Source: Heterohyrax brucei
Lineage: Eukaryota > Chordata > Mammalia > Hyracoidea > Procaviidae
NCBI GenBank assembly: GCA_028571685.1
Contig: CM053162.1
Span: 73,210,351 to 73,274,350, forward strand
DNA: 64,000 nucleotides
Direction: 5' to 3'
The position numbers were made by a program, and so were the translations under genes. The notes under the pieces were generated by a model that worked only from the letters and a program-made list of their open reading frames with translations, made no database searches and was not told where the DNA came from. Below, in pieces: positions 34,909 through 44,627 of the stretch (its first letter is position 1; each line of letters opens with the position of its first letter).

Positions 34909-35439
34909 GCCTGATTAGTGGACAAATAAGGGAATGTCTTTTTTTTAAAGAAGGCTTATTATTAATTGTGCATACTTACTAGGTAAATAAATAAGCATTA
35001 AAAAAATTGGACAACTTTCTACCAGAAGTTATCAGTAATCGCTGTATAATAGATATTTTGATGTTTTTGTCAGGGCCTTTTCTCTGTATTCTAAGTTTCT
35101 TCCAGTTTGAATTGAAAATTTTTATTATAGATGAGAAAATCTAGTGTTAAAATATATACACTAAACAACCACTTTCATTCCACATAGGAAAATAATAAAT
35201 ATACTTAAAATCCAGGTTAAAAAGATAGCAAAGACAAACTAAGGTCCAGCTTCTCCTGTCTGAAGGTGGAGTGTTCATGTGAAACCTCGGTCGGCTGCAA
35301 TGGTGTCAGGCACAGAAACAATCACCGTTAATTTATAGGGAACAGCTTTGAGCATTCTGAGAACAGAAATAACCTTCCAAGTCACAGCAGGTGAAACATG
35401 CAGCCTAAAGGAGCTCCGGCAGTGAAAACAGGAAGGATG

Positions 35440-36150
35440 GGACGAGGGCGCAGCCTGTCTGAAGTAGAGGACAGTATCTCAGCTCCGTCCAGCGTGGTCT
35501 CTCTTGCCGGCGGTGAGCCCCCGGGCCGGCCGGGGAGCCGTCGGGGCGGCCGGGGAGCCGTCGGGGCGGCCGGGGAGCCGTCGGGGCGGCCGGGAGGGCG
35601 GCTTGGCGGCGATGGCAGCCGGGCCGCCTCGCTGGCCGTGCGCACAGGGCTGGGTAGCGGCTGCAGGGCCCCAGTTCCGGAGAAGAGCAGATGTGTGCGC
35701 GCTGTGTGTGCTGAGGGACGAGTCCCACAGTCAGAGCGGGGCGCACGGGGTGGCGCAGGGGATGGCCCACGGCGAGGTGATTGCCGAGGCACGGTGCGTG
35801 TCTCTGTCACCGGGCCTTCGGGGGATGCGGCCAGGGGGCTCTCAGAGCGGTGGAGTCTGGGAGCAGGGGCGTGTCTAGCCGCTGAAGCAGTCCAGGGTGC
35901 GGGCCCACAGGGGCGCAGTGGGGGTCGCCCGGGGCGGTGCCTTGCGCTGGCTGGCGCCCGTCTTCCTGTCCCTCCGTCTTCGGCCACGTGTCTCAGAAGG
36001 CCGGCGAGGGGAGTGCCTGACAAGAGCCCCTTGCCAGATGCTGCCAGTGTAGCGTCTGCGGCTGCTTCGGTTCCGTCCAGTGAGTCTGAGGGCCAAGGGG
36101 ATCGGCGTCTGGCGGCCCCCCTGGGAGGTCAGGCTCTGGGGCGATCCCTC
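35440..36150. promoter_or_regulatory. Intronic CpG-rich block (candidate CpG island)
   Basis: About 700 bp is strongly G+C-rich with very frequent CpG, unlike the AT-rich intron around it. The left part includes a 20-bp x 3 GGGGCGGCCGGGGAGCCGTC array. Frames of 254 codons (+) and 213 codons (-) run through it, as expected by chance where stops are rare; neither resembles a protein I know. It may be an alternative or antisense promoter, an enhancer-associated island, or GC-biased minisatellite growth. Confidence 0.45.
35520..35600. repeat. GC-rich tandem repeat, 20 bp x about 3.5
   Basis: GGCCGGGGAGCCGTCGGGGC recurs every 20 bp within the CpG-rich block. Confidence 0.9.
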
Positions 36151-36175
36151 CCACCCAGGTAGAGAACTATGAGAC

Positions 36176-36185
36176 ATGACGTCAT
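36176..36185. promoter_or_regulatory. Perfect CRE palindrome
   Basis: ATGACGTCAT contains the full cAMP-response octamer TGACGTCA. It lies about 25 bp right of the CpG-rich block. Confidence 0.4.
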
Positions 36186-36449
36186 AGCAGGGTGGTCAGG
36201 AAGAGGGAAGGACGGTGTTAAGTGCTCTAACCAAGCGACAACTACCTTCTCTTATTTGCCCGTCAATTTCTTTTGATCCACAGAGTATGTGTATCCATAT
36301 TTATGTTCTTTGATTCAATAAAAGGAGCATCCTGAGTAGTCAGTCTAGTTTATATTCAATTTTAAGGTAAAACAGTATTGCAATAGTAATTGTCTTCATC
36401 CAAAGCAGTCGATAGAGTCAGTGGATATGCTTTAGAACCATGGTTTACG

Positions 36450-36457
36450 TGACGTCA
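36450..36457. promoter_or_regulatory. Second CRE octamer
   Basis: TGACGTCA, in context TTTACGTGACGTCAATTT, lies 273 bp from the first octamer. I noticed no other copy in the window. Confidence 0.35.
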
Positions 36458-37221
36458 ATTTAGTGGACCATGATCAATGTTTTTAACCAAAAGCTGAGAT
36501 TAGATAGAATAAAATGAATTAAAAAGTAGTGAAGTATGTTCCATATAGTAAAGGTAAACACTGTACCATGAAAAAATTTTTTTCAATTATTTTGTGCATG
36601 GAGGTGTTTGTGTGTGTGTGTTCCTTACACTCGGGTACTGAGTTGCAGTGTAAAGTGTGTTTCTTACAGGGAATTTAAAGGAAAACCAAACTTGAGCAGT
36701 TAGGCCTCTGTGAGGTGAGCAAGGCTGCTCCAGTTGGGGTGCTGATGCTGAGGTCGGGGGTCTTCACGGAAGCCCGAATTGTTTGCGATCCCACTTAGAG
36801 ATTAAGACACAAAATCATGTCGTTTCTTCTTGAATAACTGCTGTGAGGACGACAGCACCGCTCCCCGACATCGCCTGTTCCATTGGATTCACCTTGCTTG
36901 AAAGCTTTTCCACATACCCAGTGGAGCTGCATTTCCCACTTACACCCCTTGGTTGGTTTGGGGGTGACTTTTCTTCTGATAGCTCTTTAGATACTTGAAG
37001 GGCAGTTGTGATTTGGGTATAGTGTGTGGTATCCGGACAACTGTACAGTGTCTCCACGTGCGTGCTTTTACCACTCTGGGCTAAAAAATGCCTGAAGCTG
37101 GGTTTCCTTTCGTGGTTAAGTCCCTCTTCCACCCCCTTCACATATAACCCGCTTCACCTTGTGCGTGGCGGCCTTAAAACACAGCATCTGATGTGATTGT
37201 CACCGGGCGGTCTTAGCAGTT

Positions 37222-37475
37222 TTGTCCCCTCGCCTGTTATGTACCCGGAGTCAGCAAGCTGCACCCTCGGGCCGAATCCAGCTTGCCGTCTGTTTCTGTC
37301 AAGAAGGCTTTATCGGAACACAGGCTGCCCATTTGTTTGCGTGTTGTCTGTGGTTGCCTTTCTCTACAACAACAGAGTTGAGTAGTGACGACAGAGATGG
37401 TATGGCCTGCGAAGCCTAAAACACTTACTGTCTGATCTTTGGCAGAAGAACTTTGCCGGCTCCTGGTGTAGACAG
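37222..37475 (-). mobile_element. DNA-transposon-derived (hAT/MER-type) element
   Basis: GGGCCGAATCCAGCTTGCC, GGCTTTATCGGAACACAGGC, CAACAGAGTTGAGTAGTGACG and TTTGCCGGCTCCTGG are in the order of a widespread non-autonomous mammalian DNA transposon. The family is named from memory and uncertain. Confidence 0.5.
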
Positions 37476-37628
37476 CGTTCCTGTCTGTGTTGCCATAGAT
37501 TGGCTTTTTGGGGAGCCCCACCCCTTGGTTCGTGCTGAGCCTGTTGTCCAGCGGAGCAGGCCCGGGTCTGTCATGCTCGACAGCATTCAGTAAGTGGTGA
37601 CTGAAGGAGGAGTTGGAGGGTTTCTTAC

Positions 37629-37883
37629 CTTTCTTTTTGATGCCTTGCGAAGGCTTCTTCGAGGAGGATTTCCTGTTGCATTTGAGAGAGGGACGTGTAG
37701 AGCTCTGCTCTGAGAATGTTGGTTTGGATACAGGGCATAGTTTAGAGTGTGCTTTCACAGGTGTCCCTAGGGGTCCCCGGCATGAGGATGTGATGATGCA
37801 GTGAGTCAGGCAAAGTCCTGTGGGCAGGTTCCCTTTTCCTGTGGGCTCACAGTGCACTGGGGTGGCAGAGGCTTCTGGAAGCC
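37629..37883 (-). other. Exon-like open frame on the minus strand, unidentified
   Basis: On the minus strand, a 255-nt open block is preceded by GTGACTTTCTTTAG (acceptor-like) and followed by AAAG|GTAAGAAA (strong donor-like). It has one frame of 84 full codons rich in Ser, Lys and Pro (for example RKSSSKKPSQGIKKK) and ends in phase 1. The frame continues open beyond the donor into 37500 and then into the DNA transposon. I do not recognise the protein. It may be a nested antisense gene exon, a retrocopy scrap or chance. Confidence 0.3.
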
Positions 37884-38777
37884 CTAAAGAAAGTCACCAG
37901 AGTCACCGGTTAATGTTATCCCCCTGAAGTGTTATCCTGAAGAAGCATGTGCAGTCGTGGGCCTGCGTCCCCGCCTGTGAGCTCATGCAGCTGCCTGGCT
38001 GGGTATTGGGAGTAGCAGTTGCAGGAGACGCTGGGTGGGGGCGTGCCCTAGGGGTGTGAGCGGTGAGAGGCGTTTACATAAATGTCCTAGAAATTAGCAT
38101 CAGTCATGCTTTGGTAACGTCCCAGATGGTGAGGAGATCAATATTTTATATATTCAGTGATTTTTCCCACATCAATTAAGACTTCAAAAGTAGATGCCAT
38201 TTCCTTTAGATTATAAACTCGATCATTTAAAGGCTTTTTAACATATTTGATGTCTGATAGAGATTAAATTGGGAAAATGGGAATGTGATATCTATTACGA
38301 ATTAATATTCTAAAAAGAATGAAAATAAAAATTTTCTAAAATTAGGATATAAACAAATACAGAAAGGTTGGTTTGAGTTAACAGTTCAGTTAGCACCTAA
38401 CTTTTCCAGAAATACAGCGGTGAAATGTGGATTATCAATGGTCAAATTTGTTCTTTCTAGGTATTGTAGGGATGGTGGGTTTCTTTGGTTATTTGCTTCT
38501 CTCCAGAATTAAACTATGACTTCAGTTATGGTATCTTCGTTGGCAATGTTCAAACCAAGTATGTCTTTCAGTGACTTTTCCTTTTTGTTGTTCAGAGGGT
38601 CACGCGACTGGGTAGAACAGTTGCTGTGCTGTAAGCCCAGGAGAGGGCCCCGGGGCCGGTGTGTGACAGGCTTTGAAGGGCAGTCTGCAAATGCCAGTGC
38701 CCATTCTTTGTGTATTGAATCTTGATCTGTTTCTAATGAAGCGTATTTTAATGAGTTTAAATTTTTTCTCTCCGCAG

Positions 38778-38825
38778 AATCAGGTGACAGATACGAACAG
38801 AAAACTGCAACATGAGGGAAAGGAA
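38778..38825 (+). CDS. EXOC6B: EXOC6B coding exon 3 (48-nt in-frame microexon-like exon)
   Basis: A strong acceptor (TTTTTTCTCTCCGCAG) is followed by exactly 16 codons, NQVTDTNRKLQHEGKE, and donor GTAAGA. Both boundaries are phase 0, so skipping this exon would remove 16 residues (about 94-109) without shifting the frame. The sequence matches the remembered human EXOC6B segment at every residue and differs from the EXOC6 counterpart (which reads roughly RRFQDAGKE here). It continues the amphipathic helix of exon 2 and directly precedes the ELK/RLQQRN helix of exon 4. The short size and strong splice sites explain why it would be missed by a simple reading-frame search. Confidence 0.94.
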
Positions 38826-39039
38826 GTAAGACCAGTTTTCCTTTTGAAAAGTATTTTCTGTCTCATGTTACTCAATCTTGAGTCTCTAAGTATTTTTTAC
38901 TGTTTTGTAAGATTGTAAGCAATTGCTGGATGAGTGTAGACATTACCATGCCCTCTCTCAGAGTATCCGTGAATGAAGTGAATACCTGTGGAGTAGGTAG
39001 ATTGCAGCTGGTGCTGTCTCCTATGCGCGGAGGGGCCTT

Positions 39040-39195
39040 GTGTCCCCCCACCTTCCATCTCTGCTCCCGTGATGCCTTCTTCATGAAAGCTGCTCTGACC
39101 AGTCACTGCAGTCTGCCCTGACCCCTGGAATGGCCTTTCCGCGGTGTGCACCCATCTCCCATCTCTGTTCCCATGGCGCCTTCTTCGTGAGGCCT
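39040..39195. repeat. Two-copy tandem repeat, about 79 bp
   Basis: CCATCTCTG.TCCC.TG.YGCCTTCTTC..GA followed by TGACCAGTC.CTGCAGTCTGCCCT occurs twice (39055-39122 and 39155-39232 approximately). It lies at the start of an L2-like element. Confidence 0.7.
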
Positions 39196-39415
39196 TTCCT
39201 GACCAGTCGCTGCAGTCTGCCCTCACCTCTGCGCTGTGAATTACCCTTTCTGTCCCTGTTTTTCTCTGGTGTATGTTGGTTTCTTACCTGTCTCTCAGAC
39301 GGTCTCACCAGGAGAGCAGGAATTTTTGTTTCTGAGCTCACAGCTGTGTCTCTTCTGTCTAAATAGTTGTCAGCACGAGGTGATGCTCAATAAATGCTTG
39401 TTTTTTAAAGATTCC
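39165..39415 (+). mobile_element. L2 LINE 3' end
   Basis: CCTTTCCTGACCAG, then the weak middle, then GGTGATGCTCAATAAATGCTTG match the terminal part of L2. Confidence 0.6.
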
Positions 39416-39494
39416 ATTTAAACCATCACAGCTTAGAAGATTATTTGACCTTTATTTTCTCATGGCTGTGACCTATGGTCGAGTCAGGGCAAAT

Positions 39495-39580
39495 GTTATC
39501 TTTATTATATCGAGTAGGAAATGAAAACAGGCAGTTTGCTGAAGTTTATGTAGTAATTGGCAAGACTGGGACTGACAGCC
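39495..39580 (-). mobile_element. Possible MIR fragment, antisense
   Basis: GGAAATGAAAACAGGCAG followed by GTAATTGGCAAGACTGGGAC resembles the antisense MIR core. Weak. Confidence 0.35.
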
Positions 39581-39587
39581 AAGTTTT

Positions 39588-40055
39588 TTTAAAAAATCTT
39601 TTTTTTTTCTTATCATGATTAAGTGAAAGTATACAGTCCAAGTCAGTTTTGCATGCCTACCTCTCTACAACTGTGTCTGCTCTCCCCACCCTGTGAGAGC
39701 ACGCTCCTCCTTTTTACTCCTCATGTCCTCCCAGTGGGCACCTTTCCCCTCTTCTCTGCTCTTTGCTCTCCCATCTAGAAAGAAACCAGTAGGACAGCCT
39801 TCTACAAATGTATAAAACCATGAAGGACACACACCACACTTTCACCCTGTATCAGGCCTGAGTCCAGTCCATGCTTTGAAGAGTTGACCTCAGTACTGGT
39901 TTCAGGTCTGGGCCGGCAGCAGGTCTAGGGGCTGTGTGCCCAGGCACCCTCCAGGCTGTCGGACCATCAGTTTTGGTCTTGTAGTACAGTTGTTGAACTG
40001 CCCACTTCTTTTTCTCATGTCATGCCAGGGACTCTACATTGTGACACCTGAGTTT
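39588..40055 (-). mobile_element. L1 LINE 3' end, antisense
   Basis: A T-rich start, then GTGAAAGTATACAGTCCAAG, CATCTAGAAAGAAACCAGTAGG and CTCAGTACTGGTTTCAGGTC. It is co-linear with 3410-3860. Confidence 0.68.
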
Positions 40056-40849
40056 TTTGATATGTAGTAGATGACTGTTTTCTGCATCATGCTTTTCTTC
40101 ATCACCAAAGACTTATTTAAGTATTAATTTTAATGGTCTTTAAGATTAGCTTTGAATTGTTGTCTCTGTGACTAGACCGGGCCATTCTTCTTTGTTTTTC
40201 ATAGCGTAGGCTGTGGGTGTGGGATAAATACTGCAAGGGATTGCAGTATGTAGATTATTGCTTTTTAAGTTAATCTCACATGTTCTAAAGTATGCAGGGT
40301 TCAGTCTCTCCAGTTATGCTCTCGAACTTCAGATGGAAGCCTTGAAGAGAGAGAAGTCAGCTATTGCTGACTGAACTGCAACTCATGGAAAAGCCATAAC
40401 GTGGCCCGTTTGTTAAAATAGAGGTGGTTGGAGATCATTTTGCAGACTTACCTGAGGCTGACTGGGAAGGACTGTTCTCCTCCAGGCATCTGGCCTCCGT
40501 GAGGGAGCCACAGGCTCTTAGGGACCTGATGAAACCCTAACTCAGGAAGAGCCTGGCCAGGGTTTGGGGAAAATATCCACAGGTTTTGCATTTGTCCTGG
40601 ATCGCCCCATTATTTTAGGATTTCACTTTGTGTAGCTTTTCTGGGTATAGGTTGCATCTTGGGGAGAAAGTGAGGAGCTGCAGGAATGTTTTCCTGGTTG
40701 AGAAAAGCAATTCCTCAGCCCTTTTGGCAGGTCTCACTGTGAAAGTGTCTGGGATGTTCTGATGACTGGAACCCAGAGTGGAGGAATGTGGCTGAAAAGT
40801 TTTGATTTACAATTTTGACATAATTCCTCTTTTTTTCCCTCTTGCCAAG

Positions 40850-40940
40850 CTGGTGACAGCCATGGAAGAGCTGAAGCAGTGCCGTCTGCAGCAGAGGAAC
40901 ATCTCTGCCACCGTGGACAGGCTGGTGCTGTGCCTCCCAG
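40850..40940 (+). CDS. EXOC6B: EXOC6B coding exon 4
   Basis: This 91-nt exon has 30 codons plus one base. It reads LVTAMEELKQCRLQQRNISA and then TVDRLVLCLP, and ends with the first base of the Val codon completed by exon 5. The acceptor is CTTGCCAAG after a long pyrimidine run and the donor is GTGAGC. It covers about residues 110-139, still in the N-terminal helical part of the Sec15 fold. Relative to the human protein as remembered it has Thr for Ile at the third residue, and Lys to Arg and Met to Val in the TVDRLV stretch. The EXOC6 paralogue differs strongly here (IRCRIQQRNITTVVEKL in memory), so the B assignment is well supported. Confidence 0.94.
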
Positions 40941-41037
40941 GTGAGCAGCGGGGTGGGGCCTCGGTGCCTGTGCTGCAGCTTGAGCCCCGCCTCCCGCTTG
41001 CAAAATAACGTCTGCTCCTCTCTCCTTCTCTTCCAAG
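40941..41037 (+). other. EXOC6B: EXOC6B intron 4 (short, 97 bp)
   Basis: This 97-bp phase-1 intron has donor GTGAGC and acceptor TTCTCTTCCAAG with a long C/T tract. It contains no repeat. Its small size is consistent with splicing by intron definition. Confidence 0.92.
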
Positions 41038-41083
41038 TCCTGGAGATGTACAGCAAACTGAGGGACCAGATGAAAACTAAAAG
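41038..41083 (+). CDS. EXOC6B: EXOC6B coding exon 5 (46 nt)
   Basis: The exon completes a Val codon with TC, then encodes LEMYSKLRDQMKTK and the first two bases of an Arg codon. The acceptor is CTTCCAAG and the donor GTAAGT is consensus. It is about residues 140-155. LEMYSKL is shared by EXOC6 and EXOC6B, but RDQMKTKR matches EXOC6B and not the KEQMSAKR remembered for EXOC6. The exon is not a multiple of three, so skipping it alone would break the frame; exons 4 and 5 together (137 nt) would also shift it. The left arm of a long inverted repeat begins about 430 bp downstream. Confidence 0.93.
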
Positions 41084-41483
41084 GTAAGTGGTTTTATTGG
41101 ACAGTTACTATGTAAAATTTCAGTTATTTACAGTATTGTAAAGTCTGCCTTTAGCATAACTTCGAAAAACTGAATTTCCATACCATCGTCTCCCGCCATT
41201 TGGATATTTATTTATCCATCCCCAGAGTTCCATTACTAGGGGCATGCTGATGTTTTCTGTCACGTACTGTGTTTAGTGAAAACCCTCATTCACAGTTTAG
41301 TGTTTAGAAGATTCTGTCTTTCAGGTGAAGTGTGTGACTGTGTCATTGATAGTTGGTTTGAGGGCGATGCTGGTGTTTGGTATTCCAGTAGATTGGGTAC
41401 AGTTCTTGGTGCGGGTGCAGGGGCGAGGCCAGGACTGGTCCAGAGGGCTCCTCTCCTGCGTGCTGTTGGCGTCCGTCTCACCC

Positions 41484-41515
41484 GGAAGGCACTGCACAGA
41501 CACCAGGGCATTAAT
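41484..41515 (+). repeat. Diverged outer flank of the inverted repeat
   Basis: Over about 27 bp the complement of this segment pairs with 45424-45450, with four differences, then similarity stops. This probably marks the 5' truncation point of an old L1 insertion. Confidence 0.6.
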
Positions 41516-42311
41516 GGTGGTATTATTCATAACGATAAAAAATGGAAATAATCCAGGTGTTCATTAACTGAGGACTGGATAATCAAATGCAGTCTGTTCA
41601 TACAGTAGAATATTACTCAGCCATAAAGGCAGGCAAAGTTTTCATCCGTGCTGTGACGTGGGTGAATCTGGAAAACACCGCGTGAAGTAAAATACGCCAG
41701 ACACCAAGGGATAAATACTGTGCCATCCTGTCGTTCTCGTTAGGTGCCGTCGAGTCGGTTCTGACTCACAGTGACCCTGTGCACAACAGAACGACTGTGC
41801 AGTCCTACTCGTGTGAAACACCTAGAACAGAAAATGCAGACATACAATATCAAATGAAATCAAAAAACATTAGTTCATACTGACATAATTTGAATGTTTG
41901 GCAAAGAATAATGAATTTACATAACTATAAAACAGTTCCCCACAAAATTTCTATTAATTGCAAAGGGTAAAAGAGTAACTTTACAGTGGCAAAGGCTGCA
42001 GACAGCATCTTAAGTAATCAAAGTGAACGTCATCTAAGCTAGGACAAATCCAGTTCCCGTGCCACCTGGTAAGAGCATCACTGCCGTGACATTCCAGCCC
42101 AGGGCACAGTGTGCAGCACCGGGCAAACAGAAAACCAAAGGGCACTTTCCACAATAACTGGCCCACAACCTTCCCAAGTGGCCAGGCTCTGAAAGTCAAG
42201 GAAAGCCTGCGGGCAGTTCCAGACACAGAGATGACTAAACGCAACGTGGACTGTGAACTGAGGCGCAGGCTGCACAGTGTGGTCAGGACACAGGCCTCAC
42301 CTGCACCAGGC
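41516..42311 (+). repeat. Left arm of 796-bp near-identical inverted repeat
   Basis: This segment is the reverse complement of 44628-45423 over 796 bp without gaps. By eye I find only two differences (near 41778 and near 42210). The arm consists of an old L1 3' end in + orientation (AGAATATTACTCAGCCATAAA, GAGTAACTTTACAGTGG) with an RTE 3' fragment nested inside (about 41735-41822, antisense). Confidence 0.95.
41735..41822 (-). mobile_element. RTE 3' end fragment nested in left arm
   Basis: TAGGTGCCGTCGAGTCGG and GTGCACAACAGAACG are the complement of the RTE 3' terminus (57640-57705). The same fragment sits at the mirrored place in the right arm. Confidence 0.75.
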
Positions 42312-42839
42312 TCAGCAATGCATACTTGTTGAGTTCCATGTATTGTGGTGCAGAGCAGGGCATCTTTACTTCCCAAACTGAAGTGTCATCCCTGGCTGCC
42401 CTGCCCTGGGGTGCTCGGTAGCCTACTGCCGGTAGACAGGGCCCGTCTTCTTGAGGTGTTCGTTTTACTTAGATTTTGAAAGGCAGATTTATGGACTTAA
42501 TGTGTTTAATATTGAAATAAGAAAGGAAGTACTGTGGGTAAAAATTCCACATTCTCAAGAATTTTAAAGCTGAAACATGAGGTTTCAACATTTTTTTAGT
42601 TTCTTAGGATTTAGTCTTAGGGCTATTTCCTTCCTCCTTGGGGTCGGTTCCCTTGAAGGAGCACGGTGGGGCTGTCTGAGCCATTTTGTCCAAGACAGCC
42701 TGAGAGGGGTGGTGTTTCCCTGACAGACTCTTTATAAAGTTATAGAATTGCAGGAGATTATAAAGAACAGACAATACTTACATACCAAACTGTCAAACTA
42801 TTAACATTTTTCCAGTTTCAGTTTGTAAATATAACAGAC

Positions 42840-42872
42840 GAGTGCTTTAATCAGTGTGCTACCAGGGCTCCT
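42840..42872 (-). mobile_element. AfroSINE head fragment, antisense
   Basis: CAGTGTGCTACCAGGGCTCC is the complement of a SINE 5' end only. Confidence 0.4.
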
Positions 42873-42887
42873 TTCACAGTGGTGCCC

Positions 42888-43031
42888 AAATCCTTAAACT
42901 TGTTGCTGTATGGTGACCCTGCAGGACAGAGTAGAAAACCGTGCCATCGAGTTTCCCGGGAGTGCCTGGTACGTTCGACCCTCTTGGTTAGCAGCAGTAG
43001 TGCTGAGCTGCTGCACCACCAAGGTTTCCAT
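42888..43031 (-). mobile_element. AfroSINE-type SINE
   Basis: An antisense copy: GGTGACCCTGCAGGACAGAG, CGAGTTTCCCGGGAGTGCC, TTGGTTAGCAGCAG and TGCACCACCAAGGTTTCC. Confidence 0.75.
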
Positions 43032-43617
43032 ACAATGTTAGTAGGTATCTTAGCCCCTGAGGTTTTGGGGGTTGTTTGTTCCTACAGGAAACTTACCCTG
43101 GCTGATCCTCTGAGATGCTTTGCAGACAAGGGTGTAGTAAAGAGCCTCGCGCACGTGTTTTAGGGTGCAGACATACACAGGGTTTCTCAGGTTCTGACTC
43201 AGTAGGCTGGAGGTGGCTCCCAGCTTCTGAGTTTTACCTTAAGCTCCCTGGTGACAGGAGTTTTGTGACTGGGGGTTTGTAATAGAGATTAGCCATATTA
43301 AAGACAGGGGACGCATGTCTTGGTTTGCACTTGCTGTCGGTCACCAGACTGGTTTACTAGTTAATGCTGTCACCAGCGTTTTCTGGAAAGTCTGGTTACT
43401 CTACCTCTTGGTAACAGCTGCGTTGTCAAACTTGGTTCTTTCGCTGATCTGATGATGATTGTGAAATAATAGTTGATTGTTCTGATGTATTCATTTCTTT
43501 GATTACGGATGCGGTTGGGTTTGGAACATTGAGGTTTTCTTTCTGTATGCTCTGCCCATTTTTATGAGAGGTTGTATATTGCCTTTTTTTTAAACTTATA
43601 AAACGAAGAAAAAAGAA

Positions 43618-43784
43618 AAAACCCAAACCGAAGCCTGTTGTGGTCAAGAGTATTCTGCCTCGTAGCTACCCTATATGACAGAGTAGAGGAGCCCCATGGA
43701 GTCACAGAGTGGCTGGTGGGTTCAGACTGCTGTCCTCTTGCTGAGCTGCTGCAGCTCTTAACCACTGTGTCACCAGGGTTTCCT
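43618..43784 (-). mobile_element. AfroSINE-type SINE
   Basis: An A-rich start, CCGAAGCCTGTTGTGGTCAAG, ATGACAGAGTAGAGGAGCC, and the head complement CTTAACCACTGTGTCACCAG. Confidence 0.75.
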
Positions 43785-43827
43785 TGGACTCGTAGGAGTT
43801 CGTTATCTGCTTTGTATCCTAGCTGCC

Positions 43828-44320
43828 TTAATCATCTAGGGCAGCTGTAACACAAATACCATAAATAGACAGTTTTAAAAAGAGAAATTTATTTTGTCAT
43901 AGTCTAGTAGCTACAAGTCCGAATTCCGGGCAACAGCTCCAGGGGAAGCCTTACTCTGTTGCCTCTGGGGGAAGGGCCTTGTTTTGAGTCTTCCCTGGTC
44001 TAGGGAGCTTCTGAGGCACAGGGACCCCGGGTCCTTTCCAAAGGACGTGCTCTGCCGCCTGCACTGCTTCTTGGTAGTGTGAGGTTCCCAGCTCTCAGCT
44101 GGCTTCCCTTTCCTTTATATCCCAGGAGATTGCCTCAAGGCACAGTACAGTCGTGTACACTGAGTCCTGCCCCCCACCCCAGCTGCACCCAGTCTCCCTC
44201 ACTGACACCACGGAGGCGGGGTTTGGAGCATCCAAGAAAAACACACAGTACTGGGGGTCATAGCCCAGCCAAGTGGCTACACACGGTTTTGGGGTAACAC
44301 AACTCGGTCCATGACACTAA
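43828..44320 (-). mobile_element. MaLR-type solo LTR, antisense
   Basis: It begins TTAATCATCTAGGGCAGC with ACACAAATACCATAAATAG and contains AGCTCCAGGGGAAGCC once, the single-copy form of the 56-bp unit expanded at 30836-31340. It ends ACACAACTCGGTCCATGAC. It lies in the loop between the inverted-repeat arms. Confidence 0.68.
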
Positions 44321-44627
44321 CCACACTGCGGATGTTGTCTTCCAGTGCATGGCTTATGTGTGAACTCCATACAGTTGGATTTTCTGTTGTGCAGTAGTTT
44401 TAAATTTCAACATAGTCAGATACATTTTGCAGGTACTAAATTTTTTTTTTATTTTTAAATACTTTCAAATTCAGTGTTCTGTAGAACGTTTTCCTGAACC
44501 ACTGGAAAGTCAGTTGGTACCGTAGTGTGCCGTCACCCTCGGATGTCAGTGTGATGGCTCCCAAGTAAAGGCACGGCTCTCTGCACCCAGTGCGTGCGAT
44601 CACCAAGTGCGTGCTGCTGAGCCGTGG

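Larger units (their letters stand above)
32581..38777 (+). other. EXOC6B: EXOC6B intron 2
   Basis: This 6.2-kb phase-0 intron has donor GTAAGG and acceptor CTCTCCGCAG. It holds two SINEs, a CpG-rich block with nearby CRE octamers, a degraded DNA-transposon-like element and a minus-strand exon-like frame, all listed separately. Stretches 32581-34299, 34910-35435, 36190-36570, 36580-37220 and 37890-38777 show nothing I can assign. Confidence 0.85.
38826..40849 (+). other. EXOC6B: EXOC6B intron 3
   Basis: This 2.0-kb phase-0 intron has donor GTAAGA and acceptor TTGCCAAG preceded by a T/C-rich run. It contains an L2-like 3' end, a possible MIR scrap and an L1 3'-end copy. 40060-40849 shows nothing I can assign. 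Confidence 0.88.

Noticed and set aside
35398..36162. 254-codon + frame and 213-codon - frame in the CpG-rich block
   Set aside because: Both strands are open because stops are rare in G+C-rich DNA. Part of the frame is a 20-bp tandem repeat, no known domain is visible, and the start is not in a convincing context.
42111..42332. Identical 66-residue frame found in both inverted-repeat arms
   Set aside because: The frame is duplicated because the arms are; the sequence is an L1 3' untranslated region.
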